Assembly (NCBI GenBank): GCA_037893225.1
Contig: JAZGUH010000717.1
Coordinates: forward strand, 394,806-458,805
Origin: Hippasteria phrygiana
Lineage: Eukaryota; Echinodermata; Asteroidea; Valvatida; Goniasteridae
Reading direction: 5' to 3'
DNA: 64,000 nt
Positions 1 to 28,600 of this stretch are shown piece by piece. The notes beneath the pieces were generated by a model. It saw only the letters and a program-made list of their open reading frames with translations. It was not told the origin of the DNA and made no database searches. The translations under genes and the position numbers were made by a program. Numbering within the stretch: position 1 is the first letter of the stretch; each line of letters starts with the position of its first letter.

Positions 1-79
1 CAGGCTATGCACTCCATCCACAAGTTGCGCACCCAATAATGTGCCTCAGTCTTCAATTATATGAAGTTGGCGCATAACC

Positions 80-115
80 TGGAAGAAGAAGAAGAAGAAG
101 AAGAAGAAGAAGAGG
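80..115. repeat. (GAA)n microsatellite
   Basis: A run of GAA triplets. It begins exactly where the minus-strand Penelope-like fragment stops matching its inverted partner at 938-1272, so it marks that element's 3' terminus. Confidence 0.9.
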
Positions 116-117
116 AG

Positions 118-965
118 AATGTGGGATTGCAACAGTGAAGCGGGCTTATATGGTGTCTGGAAGCAGTGACGCGTAAGAAGGATGCAAACTGGGATGCAGC
201 TTGGGGGATGCTAGATGGTCATTGAGGGGTGTCAGTCTGAAGGAAGGGAGCGGACGGGAAGGTTGCCAAGGGTATAGGTGACCCATAGGCTGGTAAACTA
301 AGTTGTCCTAGGGTATAGGCGACCCATCGGACTGGGAGTTGAGGATGGGGCCCCAGATGTCGCTAATGGAGAAACCGATGTCTTGAGGAACTGTGTTGTG
401 TTTGAAGATTTCGATGGCTTCTCTGATGCGGCGTGGGTACCAGCGTTCAATGCTAGTGATGAGTTCGGCCTGGCTCCAGTTGATCTGATGGTCTGCTTCG
501 TGGGAGTGTTTGACTATGGCTGATTTATCATAGTCTCCCTTCCTGCCATGGGCTTTGTGTTCATTGAGTCTGGTGGGGAGGTCCCTGCCAGTCTCGCCGA
601 TGTACACTTTGCCACATTGACAGGGAATCTTGTACACTCCTGGCCTGCGTTCTGGGTCTGATCGGTCCTTATGTGAAGTCAGTAGATTCTGGATCTTGAG
701 GGGGGCTGTGTGGAAGACACGAATTCCATGCTTGTGAAGAATGCGCTGGATTTGATGAGAAATACTACCTTAGTAGGGGAGGGTTACTGGACTAGGGGCC
801 TTAACTAATTGGCTTTGGGTATAGGAGACCCTTAGGCCGGGGGTGGATCTGGGGTCTTGTGTCTTGACTTGGTTAGGCTTGTATCCATTGCATTGCAGTG
901 CTGTGGAGATGTGGTGAAGTTCCTGTGGGAGATGTTCCTTGTCGCATTGAACGCTGGTACCCACG
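118..965 (-). mobile_element. Penelope-like element, 3' fragment with GIY-YIG endonuclease
   Basis: Reading on the minus strand, the linker region (ELHHISTALQCNGYKPNQVK at about 860-960) runs into HQIQRILHKHGIRVFHTAPL at about 700-765. This is followed by CGKVYIGETGRDLPTRLNEHK, the GIY-YIG nuclease signature, in an open frame of 308-637. Penelope-like elements carry this nuclease after their reverse transcriptase. The RT core is absent, and there is a stop or frame break near 790, so this is a truncated and inactive copy. A second copy of the 3' part lies in inverted orientation just to its right. Confidence 0.8.
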
Positions 966-1345
966 CCACATCAGAGAAGCCATCCAAATCTTCAAACACA
1001 ACACAGTTCCTCAAGACTCCATTAGCGACATCTGGGGCCCCATCCTCAACTCACAGTCCGATGGGTCGCCTATACCCTAGGACAACTTAGTTTACCAGCC
1101 TATGGGTCACCTATACCCTTGGCAACCTCCCCATCCGCTCCCTTCCTTCAGACTGACATGCCTCAATGACCATCTAGCATCCCCCAAGCTGCATCCCAGT
1201 TTGCATCCTTCTCACGCGTCACCGCTTCCAGACACCATAAGCCCGCTTCACCGTTGGAATCCCACATTCTCCTGACGACGGGCAGAGCATACTGTCCGAA
1301 ACATTGAGTTCCCTCCGGTTCCTTTCAGAACCACACAAACTCACA
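938..1345 (+). mobile_element. Penelope-like element, inverted 3' fragment
   Basis: The plus strand repeats the end of the same element (ERWYPRHIREA, then VPQD and SDIWGPILNSQSDGSPIP), followed by the same non-coding tail. It therefore forms a head-to-head inverted pair with 118-470. Past 1271 it continues into a segment with CTGACGA, a hairpin and GAAAC that the left copy lacks. Hammerhead-ribozyme-like motifs are known in the terminal repeats of Penelope-like elements. Confidence 0.7.
1272..1302 (+). ncRNA. possible hammerhead-like ribozyme core
   Basis: CTGACGA at 1272-1278 fits the CUGANGA core. A hairpin (GGGCAG pairing with CTGTCC, one G-U pair, loop at 86-91) separates it from GAAAC at 1298-1302. 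There is one extra C between core and stem II, and I could not draw convincing stems I and III. It may be a decayed ribozyme from the Penelope-like element. Confidence 0.3.
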
Positions 1346-1595
1346 AAAGATATTGATTACATGGTGCTACCGCAAACCAGTTATTATAATTCTTTCCATT
1401 AGTAATCGTCCAAAACTGTCAGTTTTGAAACACGGGACACTTTTTGACTGAACAGATTGTATTTTTTCACTTCTATACATAGAAATGGTTGCAGTAAAAA
1501 GAGGACCCTATGGAATAGGTTCAACTCAATGGTCATTTTAGAGGCCCTTTTTTTGAGGTAGGGGGAGGGCTCCACACATTGTCTTTAGATGGTAA

Positions 1596-1882
1596 ATTAT
1601 TATTATTATTATTAATTCTTTCTGGTAATGAAACCAAGGATTCCTCAAAAGCGCCCTGGGCACTGTAGCTCGAAAGCCTGAAGAAACCTGTAGAGAGAAG
1701 ACAATGAGAAGAAGTTACAGTTTTAGAGGTGGGAGGAAAACCCCAGAAGAATATTCTGGGGGAAAACCCACGGAATCAGGTAGGGACTGAAAACCCAATC
1801 CACATGTGGACCAGGGCAGGAATCGAACCCGGGCCACAGCGGTGAAAGGCGGGGACAGTAACCACTGCGCCAACCTGATTCC
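1596..1882 (-). mobile_element. tRNA-derived SINE in the 3' flank of the kinase gene
   Basis: On the minus strand an A-box-like TGGCGCAGTGGTTA (1859-1872) and a B box GGTTCGATTCC (1819-1829) have tRNA-promoter spacing. They are followed by a conserved-looking central part with a CCTCCCAC motif and a 3' (AAT)n tail at 1596-1613. It lies about 100 bp past the kinase stop codon, so it may be part of the 3' UTR. Confidence 0.75.
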
Positions 1883-1979
1883 TTCACCCAACAGGCAAGG
1901 ATATTTTGCTAATATTTCACTAGATTGGCCAGTGAACAGTGTAGAGTGAAACCTCTCATTGGGATTCAATGCTGCATGC

Positions 1980-19459
<17,480 letters not shown>

Positions 19460-19788
19460 TGTTACCACAGCCATGCAAGAAATCTTTTTACGTCGCAACA
19501 GTTTTCTTATCTTCTCCGTATTTCAAGGCCATGGTTGAATCACAAAATACATGTAGTCTCGACTTGTCTGTGAGCAACTGTTAGCCTGATTTGTATACAT
19601 GAAAAATCAGGACTCCTGGATGAGACGCCAGTGGTCATTCTCAGGTCATTGAGGGTCATACTGGGGTCATCAAAGGTCACATGGTATAGCAAGGTGTGAC
19701 AATTTGATTCTTGTGTCTGATGTGATTCAGTAGACAGGTAGACTACACGAAAGATGCGTTCTCTGAAATTAAGAAAACAAAATATTGC

Positions 19789-20255
19789 GGTCATACTAAT
19801 CACCGTCAACACGCAAAACACCATCAACACACCGCCAACACACCGTCAACACCTCCAAAACACATTCTTAACTGACAAATGCGGTACAAAACCGTAAAGT
19901 ATGAGTCAACACGAGATTTGGGCTTAAAAATGGGAGGTTAAACGTCTGAAAATGCCATTTCTTTCTTTAAGAAAACGGACCTCTCCATGCAGCTCCGAAA
20001 TCGGCAGCCGTGCCTCACTGTGCCTCACTGTGCCTCACTCAGCCATGTCGCGGGCGCGCAGCGCGTGCGAAGGCAAGATGGCGGCCAACGGCCGTGTTGC
20101 TTAGAGATAACTTTTCGCGTGAAAAAAATTCCATTTTCATAAATGAAATGTGACTTTTAACCGACAGAAATTCTAATTTCGCCTGAAAATTACATTTCTA
20201 TGGTGTTAACGGTGTGTTGACGGTGTTTGTGTGGTTGGCGGTGATTAGTATGACC
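19789..20255. mobile_element. 467-bp MITE with GGTCATACTAATCACCG termini
   Basis: The left end is repeated inverted at 20239-20255. Subterminal parts contain GTCAACAC units, mirrored as GTGTTGAC. It lies between the first coding exon of the kinase and its probable 5' non-coding exon. Confidence 0.85.
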
Positions 20256-20639
20256 CAAATAATGAAATATTGCACCAGTCACTGAGTCAGAAATAAATTG
20301 GAAAGAAGTTTCTCCACAATACAAACAAAAAGTCACCAGTATTAATTCACATCAAATCAAACTATAGTCACAACTATATTTTCTTCTTCAAATGTTAAAA
20401 AATGTACACAAATTGCGTCTAAATATTCAACACAAGCATGACAAGTGACATGTGTAACGTTATACGTGTCGTCAGGATATGTATTTAATTGAATGCATGT
20501 TTATTCGTGTTTACACGTTCTAAACGTTCGTACGTTTACTCAGTGAAAAAGCACAGTAAAATGTACAAAATCTGAGAATGTAAAGCACGAAGTCTTGAAA
20601 TAAAATCATTGTATGATTCAGGAATGCCAACTTACCTTC

Positions 20640-20780
20640 AACAACGCTTTATTCTGTTGTAAACAAACTAAAACTGGGTAATTTCCACAAAAACAATTTC
20701 CTTAGTGATGGCCAAACTTCACCAACGAAAACTATGGCCGCAGCTAATTTACATATTGAATATAGCGCCCTCTATAATGT
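20640..20780 (-). promoter_or_regulatory. probable kinase 5' non-coding exon and promoter region
   Basis: Read on the minus strand, GTTGAAG/GTAAGT is a strong splice donor at about 20637. It precedes the first coding exon with no competing exon between. The transcription start itself cannot be placed from sequence alone. Confidence 0.4.
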
Positions 20781-20815
20781 TACGGATTATCGATGGAAAT
20801 TTTACGGAAGCCCGT

Positions 20816-20893
20816 TTGTGCCAGGTATTATTAGTGACACTGCAAAATAACGCAATAGTTTTGCGAAATAAAACCTGGCACTAACGGGCTTCC
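20816..20893. repeat. short hairpin MITE
   Basis: GGAAGCCCGTTTGTGCCAGG is mirrored by CCTGGCACTAACGGGCTTCC, with one mismatch and a 38-bp spacer. Confidence 0.82.
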
Positions 20894-21263
20894 AAAGTTT
20901 ATATAATTGCCATAAATAGAAGTATTTATATTTATCAATGTTATATAAAATATTACAGTTATGAAGGAATTAGTAAAATTGCATTTTTCTTTTGTTATTC
21001 GCTTTCAAAAAGCTTAATGTAGTTGTGATTAATATTACGATATTTATTTGAATCGACTTCATAAAATTCGCCCAAAAAATCCTTTGATGATGAATATCCC
21101 AACTTTTTTTGCATTTTGTTATTTTCGGTTACTCTTTGTCAACGTGTTTCTAAGCTACTGCATCTACGTAGTAGCATGGAGCTATAGCTCCATGGTAGTA
21201 GAGACCCTCCCTGGTCGATGCCTGCTGTGAGTGGCTATTCAGCAGAGGGGTTGGCAAAGGGGG

Positions 21264-21309
21264 GACCCCCCCCCCCCCCCCCCCCCCACTGCCCCCCCCC
21301 CCCCCCCCA
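21264..21309. repeat. poly-C tracts
   Basis: Two long C homopolymers separated by ACTG. Confidence 0.9.
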
Positions 21310-21737
21310 AGGAATGTGCAGTTAACTGTACATGAACACTTTTCTGAATAGAGTGAAGTCACGGTAGTTTAGTTATGATCATAGAGCTATATTAATAACT
21401 AATACAAATTTAGTGTGCGATTTGATATTACTGAGGACAAACTGGATTGAAAACATAGAAAAGAAAAAAAATTGCAAACTCGTCTGTAGTTCTTTTTTCA
21501 AAAATCTGTCATAAAAAAGAGCGGAGGACAAATATATTGGGAACAAAAGATGAACCGAGTATCGAATTAACATAGCAGGACTCACGGGGTTAGACCCGCG
21601 AGCGTATTGGGTACGTGCTTCAGGCTCACTTACAATAACCCCACTATGCAGTGGCTCGACTCGACATAGAGATGGTAAAATATTACTTATGAACGTTATG
21701 CTCGAATGTGATGCAATAATCTTGCGAAATGTGAAGG

Positions 21738-21786
21738 ACGCCCTCTCGTGATTTCATTGGGTGTAGCGAAATCACGAGAGGGCGCT
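21738..21786. repeat. short inverted repeat
   Basis: GCCCTCTCGTGATTTC faces GAAATCACGAGAGGGC. The same hairpin is kept in unit 2 at 40097-40143. Confidence 0.85.
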
Positions 21787-21989
21787 ATTTGCTGTGCAAA
21801 ATATGAATGGAGGAAAAAGCACACAACCAATGATACTTGTTAAGCGTTTTGTCTCTTGTGTAATCCTGGGAAATCTTTGAAAATGTGTGCTGATCTTTGT
21901 GTATTCTGGTGCATGCTGGTGCATGTAAAAGCCAATGACCCATATAATCATATGACAAGAGGAATTATTGGGGGACACTGCCACAGCCG

Positions 21990-22020
21990 TCTCCCGCCCC
22001 CCCCCCCCCCCCCCCCCCCA
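21990..22020. repeat. poly-C tract
   Basis: More than 20 consecutive C bases in unit 1; absent from the matching place in unit 2. Confidence 0.9.
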
Positions 22021-22145
22021 AATGGAGGGACGTGTCCCCCCAGGATCGCCGCCCATGGTCACCAGTCACCACTGGTACCCCATAGCCATAATAGTCTCCA
22101 TATAGTAAGAAAAAACGCGGTTCACAGGTACCCGATAGTGCCACA

Positions 22146-22951
22146 TTAAAGGGACACATTGCCTTCAAATGTCATGAAATTTTGCTGTTTGGAAATGTTC
22201 CTTATCTTTTATAAGAGTTGTTCATGCAAAAAACTCGTATAATATGTTGTAATTAGTGAGTAGTGATTACAAAACAAAAAATTGGCCTCTGACCCCGGAC
22301 ATCTGACCCGCGAAACATAGACTTATTTCCAGTAGTAAATACCACCGTCTAAATAATGCGCTGTAACGTATGAAGCACGATATGGGGGGAAAGGGACCCC
22401 CCCCCCCCCCCCCCCCCCTCTTTTGTGTTAGTCATTGTGTTCCCGGAATCTCAGGAATTCTATTCAGAAATCTAGGGGGATGTGTTAGATAACAATAATC
22501 TATAGTGTGCTTAGGGTATAGGGATAAAAGGGGGGTACCCTTTCCCCCCATATCGTGCAGGGTATCCGCTGTAAGAGTCTTTAGGCTGGCGCCGCAGCCA
22601 GTGGCCTTGTAAACCTATCAGATGATCGCCAGGTACCATTCTCTACCTCGCGACACATATCGCCAGTGCTGCGCGCCGTGCCACAGTACATCAAAATGGA
22701 TCAACAGAACGTACTGCAACCAGCTGCGACTGGAAATACGACTGGTGAACACGGTCCGCCATTTTGTGGAGTCAAAAATTTGGTTCTACAAAATGGCGGA
22801 CCGTTATTTGTCACGAAATTAAACAAAAACCACGCAATTTGAAGGGATAGTTATGTTAATCTCTATATTTTACTTTTAAAAAAGCTTCCCAACCATATCC
22901 ATTTCAGTTTTATAGCCCAAATCGCAAAATCAAAGCAATGTGTCCCTTTAA
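22146..22951 (+). mobile_element. MITE with TTAAAGGGACACATTGC ends, copy 1
   Basis: The left TTAAAGGGACACATTGC is mirrored by GCAATGTGTCCCTTTAA. An internal hairpin, GTCCGCCATTTTGT facing ACAAAATGGCGGACC, lies near 22757-22802. A smaller MITE is nested at 22375-22558. An inverted copy lies at about 41205-41755. Confidence 0.85.
22375..22558. mobile_element. nested MITE with GCACGATATGG ends, copy 1
   Basis: GCACGATATGGGGGGAAAGG is mirrored by CCTTTCCCCCCATATCGTGC. An internal poly-C tract sits at 22398-22418. Relatives occur at 37217, 53102 and 63908 beside receptor tail exons. Confidence 0.85.
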
Positions 22952-22959
22952 GTATAATC

Positions 22960-24400
22960 ACATAAGGGGCCATCCCCCGGCCCCCATTGGCAAAAACCAA
23001 AGGCATCAAAATTATATATAGCTGTTTTTTCTTGTGATTTTTATGTCTTCTATTTGTGGGGAGGAGCTAATCTTAGGGAGGGCGGGGAAGCTGCAAAGTG
23101 ACCACTTTAATCACCCCTTACCAGCCCACCGCTCAAGCATGGAGGAAGGGGACCAAGTGACAAAACACTAATAGGCAAACTGCGATTTTTTTATTTTTAT
23201 GATTACATAGTGTCTCGAAGTGGTGTCTGATTAAATGCAAATAATGACATACATTGATCCAGTACAAAAATTCCAATTGTCAAATATTTGGTTCGTTTAC
23301 AATATTTGACCTTGCCCTATTCGTTGGTCTGCAATGTTGGTATTTCGCAACATGAAACAGTATTATTATTCATTATAATATGAGGCAATAAACAGTGGCA
23401 AAAGGCCTATACACACAATGGTATTGATTTATATCAAATATTATTGTAAAGTTGTATTGTTGTTATTACAATAAAGCGTACGTGCAAAACTAATAATACA
23501 AGGCCCCTCTGTTATCATTGCAAAGTTAAGGACATGTGAAATGATTTTTCATGTTAAGCTAAACATTATTTGAACTTGCACAATATTACATCAAGAAACG
23601 AAACCGCGGTTTTATATAATTAAATCTGGTTTTGCTACGTACAACTATCGGAATGTCGGAAATGCTGTGCTACTTTATAGATTTCGATACAGTCGCTTGG
23701 TCACATGAGGTGCACACTAAATGGCTGAACTTATCCATTTTGTTTTTCTAGTTTTAAAAATGTATCTATGGTTTTACCGGATTGTGTCCGTGTGTTCCCA
23801 TACTGCCTTAGGAAGTACCTCGCACAATGCGTAACAATGGGGACAATGGTGCCCGACGAGGAAGTCTTTAGAAATCCATGTGCCCCACAAATTAAAGACA
23901 ACACTATGAAGTTTGAGGTTTCAATAGGGACCAAGGAGAATAATAGAAGGAAAGTCAAGTCTACAATAGAGGTACCCCATATGGGTGCATATGTGAGGAT
24001 GTATTCCTACATTAGTCTACTTACGGGGTACTGGGAAGAAAGGGTAACAACGGGGACAATGGTACCCCACAATGAAGTCTTTAGAAATCCAGGTACCCCA
24101 CAAAGTATGTGTGTGCGTTTTTGTTTTGTTTTGTTTTTTGTTTTATTTTATTTTGGTTTTTCTTTCATGGTATAAGAGTATTTCAATATGGTGCTTATAA
24201 TTCTCGCCTATTTATAATTCCTAAATAAAATCACCGACAGGAAATAATACTTTTTATCTTGCAATATGTATAGTCAAAACATTAAGTACATGTTGAGGAA
24301 ATGCGTGTTTAAAAAAAATAGGTGAGTAATTTCCTGAAAATTGACAAACAGGAATCATTATTTAAGCATACATGGTATAACGCGGTGTAAAGTGGTGTAA
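22960..24400. other. 3' flank of receptor gene A, no gene recognised
   Basis: Positions 23015-23270 match 40995-41200 in unit 2. Positions 23830-24110 hold two related units with GACAATGGTACCCCACAA-like text; an open frame there looks repeat-derived. Confidence 0.45.
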
Positions 24401-24894
24401 CATGGCGGCTGCGGGCAATTGTGTAAATCCTGGTTCATCGCACTTCATATGAATACGAATACAATTCCATTTCCACATTCGCGTATTAAGTATGAACCAC
24501 TTCGAAGGCGGGCCCCAGACTCCACCCCACAGGTCCAAATGTCACAGGGTTCCTAGTCACTCGTCTTAATTACGGATCCTGTGTCCATTTCATAGAGATC
24601 CGTAAGAAGTAACCAAGTGAAAGAGCTCAGAAGAGTATATTTTGCTTAAAATTGTGACATAATAATAAATCTCCTTGCATGTTCAGGCGTGAGCATGACT
24701 TGATCGTAAGGCTTAAAGAGAAAAAAAATATACATGTACAACATTTGCAAACATAAAAAACAAGAGTGCTGAATTATTATGAAATACTTTGCTTGACTGT
24801 ACAAACATAATATACTCTCAAGCATCCTGTGAAAGAATGGCACCTGGTGTGCTTTCATTTTCAAGAAAACTGGAATATTTTTGTAGCATTTTTC

Positions 24895-25075
24895 AGCGAT
24901 AGTCGGCCGACCGTCGTTGCACGTTGGAAATAGTCCAGTTCCCCGACCCGGCGTTTAATTGCTCTGTTTTGTCTGAAAAAGGGTCACGGAACCAGACTAC
25001 AAGAACACTGAGCATTTTGTCTGTTTTACCAGCATGCTGTAAAATACCAACCTTTTAGCAAAATTTAATGTAAGA
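24895..25075. repeat. dispersed repeat, array copy (unit 1)
   Basis: Related to 44745-44915 in unit 2 and to the intronic copy 14955-15215. Confidence 0.55.
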
Positions 25076-25327
25076 ATAATTTCAGGGTGCTGCAAGGCAC
25101 AAAACTTTCCTTAGCACGAAAGTGAATTTGTTCTTATTAAAAACAGGTTATCGGCCAAACACCTGTGTTTTTAATGGGGTGTTTTTTTTCATGCAAAAGA
25201 TTAGTCACAAGCAGTATACACATCACCTGAAAAGTTTATTGGTAAACCTGTGTTCACCAAGGATGACTTATCATGCTAAGTAGATTTGTGTACATTGCTT
25301 TATTGCAACTGACTTACGCTCTCATTT

Positions 25328-25697
25328 CTATTCATAGATTATGTTTTCTACCCATCCGTTTTGTCCTGTCATGGTCACTGGTGGTTCATTGGTGACCGGA
25401 CCATTGCTCTTTCCTTCTAGTTCTACCGCATCCTGAAAGGATTCAGATCCGTATATTATGTTGTCCACCCACCCGGACCCACACTCTTCTTCTTGTCCAG
25501 TGGAAGAGAGAACCGGAAGTGGGGCGCCCTCGTCGGCGAGTCTTTGCTTGATGACCTGGCTGTACAAGGGTGGATCTCCTTGGCTCGATTCGGCGGCTGT
25601 GGTCTCCATGGCCAACTGGTTTGTGAATTCATTGTGTGTGTAACGGGATCCCCTCGTATCCATGGCAACATCTGGACACGGCTTCTTTTCAGCAACT
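25328..25697 (-). CDS. gene A exon 6: cytoplasmic tail
   Basis: It starts VAEKKPCPDVAMDTRG after a TTTAG acceptor and holds LYSQVIKQRL, GWVDNIIYGSESF and a final NGWVENIIYE before TAG. Three tyrosines sit in motif-like contexts. Gene B keeps the first two only. Confidence 0.87.
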
Positions 25698-28600
25698 CTA
25701 AAAATGGCAAACATAAAAGAGAAAGTTGGGAAAGCAAAATTAGCGACATACGTTATGTCATATCGATAAAGGAACACATTACATTAAAGGCGGGAAAAGC
25801 GTTCATCGCAAAATTGATATGGTTGGAAAGATCATTTAAACAAATAATTAAAGATCTTTAACAACCATAATAAGTATAGGACAAACGTATTTCAACATTT
25901 ATCAGCAATAGACGGCGTCAATGCAAACTTGAAATTTACCAGAGTCATGGGTAATGTGTAGAGGAATACCATTTTGTAACCAGTTTATATCATCCTTATA
26001 CAACTTGTTCGGATACAAGGTATCATCAAAAATGATTTCAGCAGTAAAGCCTGTATTACACAATGGAAAAAGTAGGCAAGAATCAGAAGAGTTTTTAACA
26101 CCAAGCTTGCACTCGCAAAGTTGAAGGGAAACTTAAATTTTGTGATTCGATTTTGTCAGAAAACTAATTCCATACCTCTTTCTCCACCGAAGAAGGATCA
26201 GTGTTGAAACTAGCACAGTTAGAACAACCAGTATTGCAACTGCTATTCCGGCAATCGTTCCTAGTTTGAAGAAAAAGGTATTTTGTCATTGGCGTAAAAA
26301 GAGAGTTTGCAAGCGTCGGAGAACCATTCCTAGCGTGGCAATTATTATTATTGTTTAAAGATTACATCCAAACAGACTGCCCCTTTATACCCGATGCTTT
26401 TGTCAATATACACAAATTCTGATGGGACTAAAATGACAGATAACAAACAATTAGGAGGTGCTTCTACTGATGTCGTTATCAAACCAGAAGTTAAGGTTAG
26501 GAAACAAATTTCTTTCAAGAATAAAATCCTTCGGTCAGTAATTGTTCCGATCGACCTTTCGGGTACATCTTCCACACCAGGATAGGCCTTTGTAATGTTT
26601 GATGCATGTATACATGGCTCCAAATAAATGATATTGCTATTCACCCGGGACAGTACCAAGGGGCGGGGCGGGGTGCGTAGGACCCCCCCCCCCCCCCCCC
26701 CCCCCATAATAACATTCCGAAAAAGAGAGTTCACTTAATTATTGTCAATCCGTTTTGTTGATTTTTATTTTTTTTATTTTTTTTTACATTAGTCCGGAAT
26801 ATCTAGATACGCACCCCAATCGAAAAACCTGTGTATATGAGTCTGACACCAAAATTGCAGATACAAATTGCTATATCTGTGAGTATGTAAATACCGGCAA
26901 TCGTGAACAAGAGACAAAAGGGTTAGGGCGTAGACAAAGTGTCCACGATTGACCGAACGTCCACGATTGAAAATCGTGTACAAAACATATGAGAGGCCTT
27001 CCGAAAAAGGTAAAGTACAAACAAAAGAGGGACAATAGGATGTCCGCGATTGCCGGTATTTACACACTTGGGTGCTCTGAAAAATGAGAATGTAATGTTT
27101 TCTCCTACTAATGGCGACAGCCTTCCTGTCGAAAATCAAATTCTGTGTTTTCTCCCATCATTTAAAGGAGTTTAAGAATTACCAACCCTCCTACTATTTA
27201 AAAGGTCAAAATCAGTCAAGATTTCCTTCCACCTCCCCTGCTATACTTTTACACAGACATGATCAGATTACATGTGGTTTTGTACTATATGGCAGGAGGG
27301 TCAAAACAATCACCTTGACTGATTTTGACCCATACAACAACATGGCTCAGAATGTATGTTTGCATAGGAGGGTTTTAAAATGAGCCCTCACCGGGGTATA
27401 TAGGTGAAGTGTTTCTCACGTTATGGAATGTTTAAAATGGGGAATTTCGGGAAACTACATTGCCGCTTTTGGTAATTTTTTTTTTTTTTAAGTTAATGCC
27501 ATTAATTAAAATGCGGGAACAGCCTAGTTTGGGCGTGGGCCGCTGTCATATGAATATCCGACTCCCATGAAATGTTTGTTTCTCTTCCCTATTATTTGTT
27601 AAACCCTCTCACGTGACCGGTCACTGTGCTAATTATCTTTACTTAGGCATGCGAGTCAGTTTTTCAGGGAGACTGATATTCATGCGACACCAACACAGTT
27701 AATTTTGGAAGAAAACTATTTTTGATCGATAAAAGCACTTGCTATAATGCTGTTCACTGTATTGAGTCTGATTCGCAATGTGCTACGCGCGAGGGATTGG
27801 CATAACACTGTGGAAATTAGGGAATTATTTAAAATTAAAACTTCTTTACTCTGTTACTTGTCGATGGTGAATATTGTGTAGAATATACAATATTAGAAAG
27901 CTCATAACTTATCTCATGCTAACAAATCAGCAATTCAGTTTGAACATTTATTTTTCAAGGTGATAAATCCTAAACCATAGCAGCTTTGAAATTTCAACTT
28001 GCTGTGAACAAACCCTTAAAACAGAAAGATTGTTACCGTATATTATCATTTTGTTTATTTTCAATCACTGCAATTTGTTTTCTCTGTACACGTATAGGTG
28101 ATCATGTTTATCAGTCAAAAAATACCTGTACTCAAATTTCCTATAATTGGACTGCTAGTTCCAGAAGCCAGGGTACCAGGCGGCGACGTAGTTGACAATG
28201 GCTCGCTCGGCGACTCCCTCTGGGTCGTACCTGACTCCAACAGCCCAGTCGTCTGGTTGTTGTTCCAAGATCCTCCATCAGTTATGAGACTTGTGGACTG
28301 CACGGTAGAGACCAGAGAAGTCGTCTCGATGTCCGTTGTGGGACCCACGGGAATCGTAGTCTCAGACCAAGTCGTCATTCGAGCAGTTGTTGTTGGACCT
28401 AAGTCAAGTGTATAGAAATAGAAAAGTCGAGGTGCCGAGTGATAATGTAGATAATTCAAAAAAGAATAACACAAAGCACATGCAGTTTGGCATCAAGAGT
28501 TTGAACAAATCAAGGCTTACGGTGTTTTAAAATCAATTCCATTCTTCCTGGTTAATTTACATAGTGAGGTTTCTACTCGACAAGTTGGACCTCCATCTTC

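Noticed and set aside
1819..1872. tRNA gene on the minus strand
   Set aside because: A- and B-box-like motifs are present, but no cloverleaf or anticodon stem can be drawn; the (AAT)n tail and central domain mark a SINE.
23768..24175. 135-codon plus-strand open frame
   Set aside because: It is made of two related repeat units and has a low-complexity end; no domain, splice support or counterpart in unit 2.
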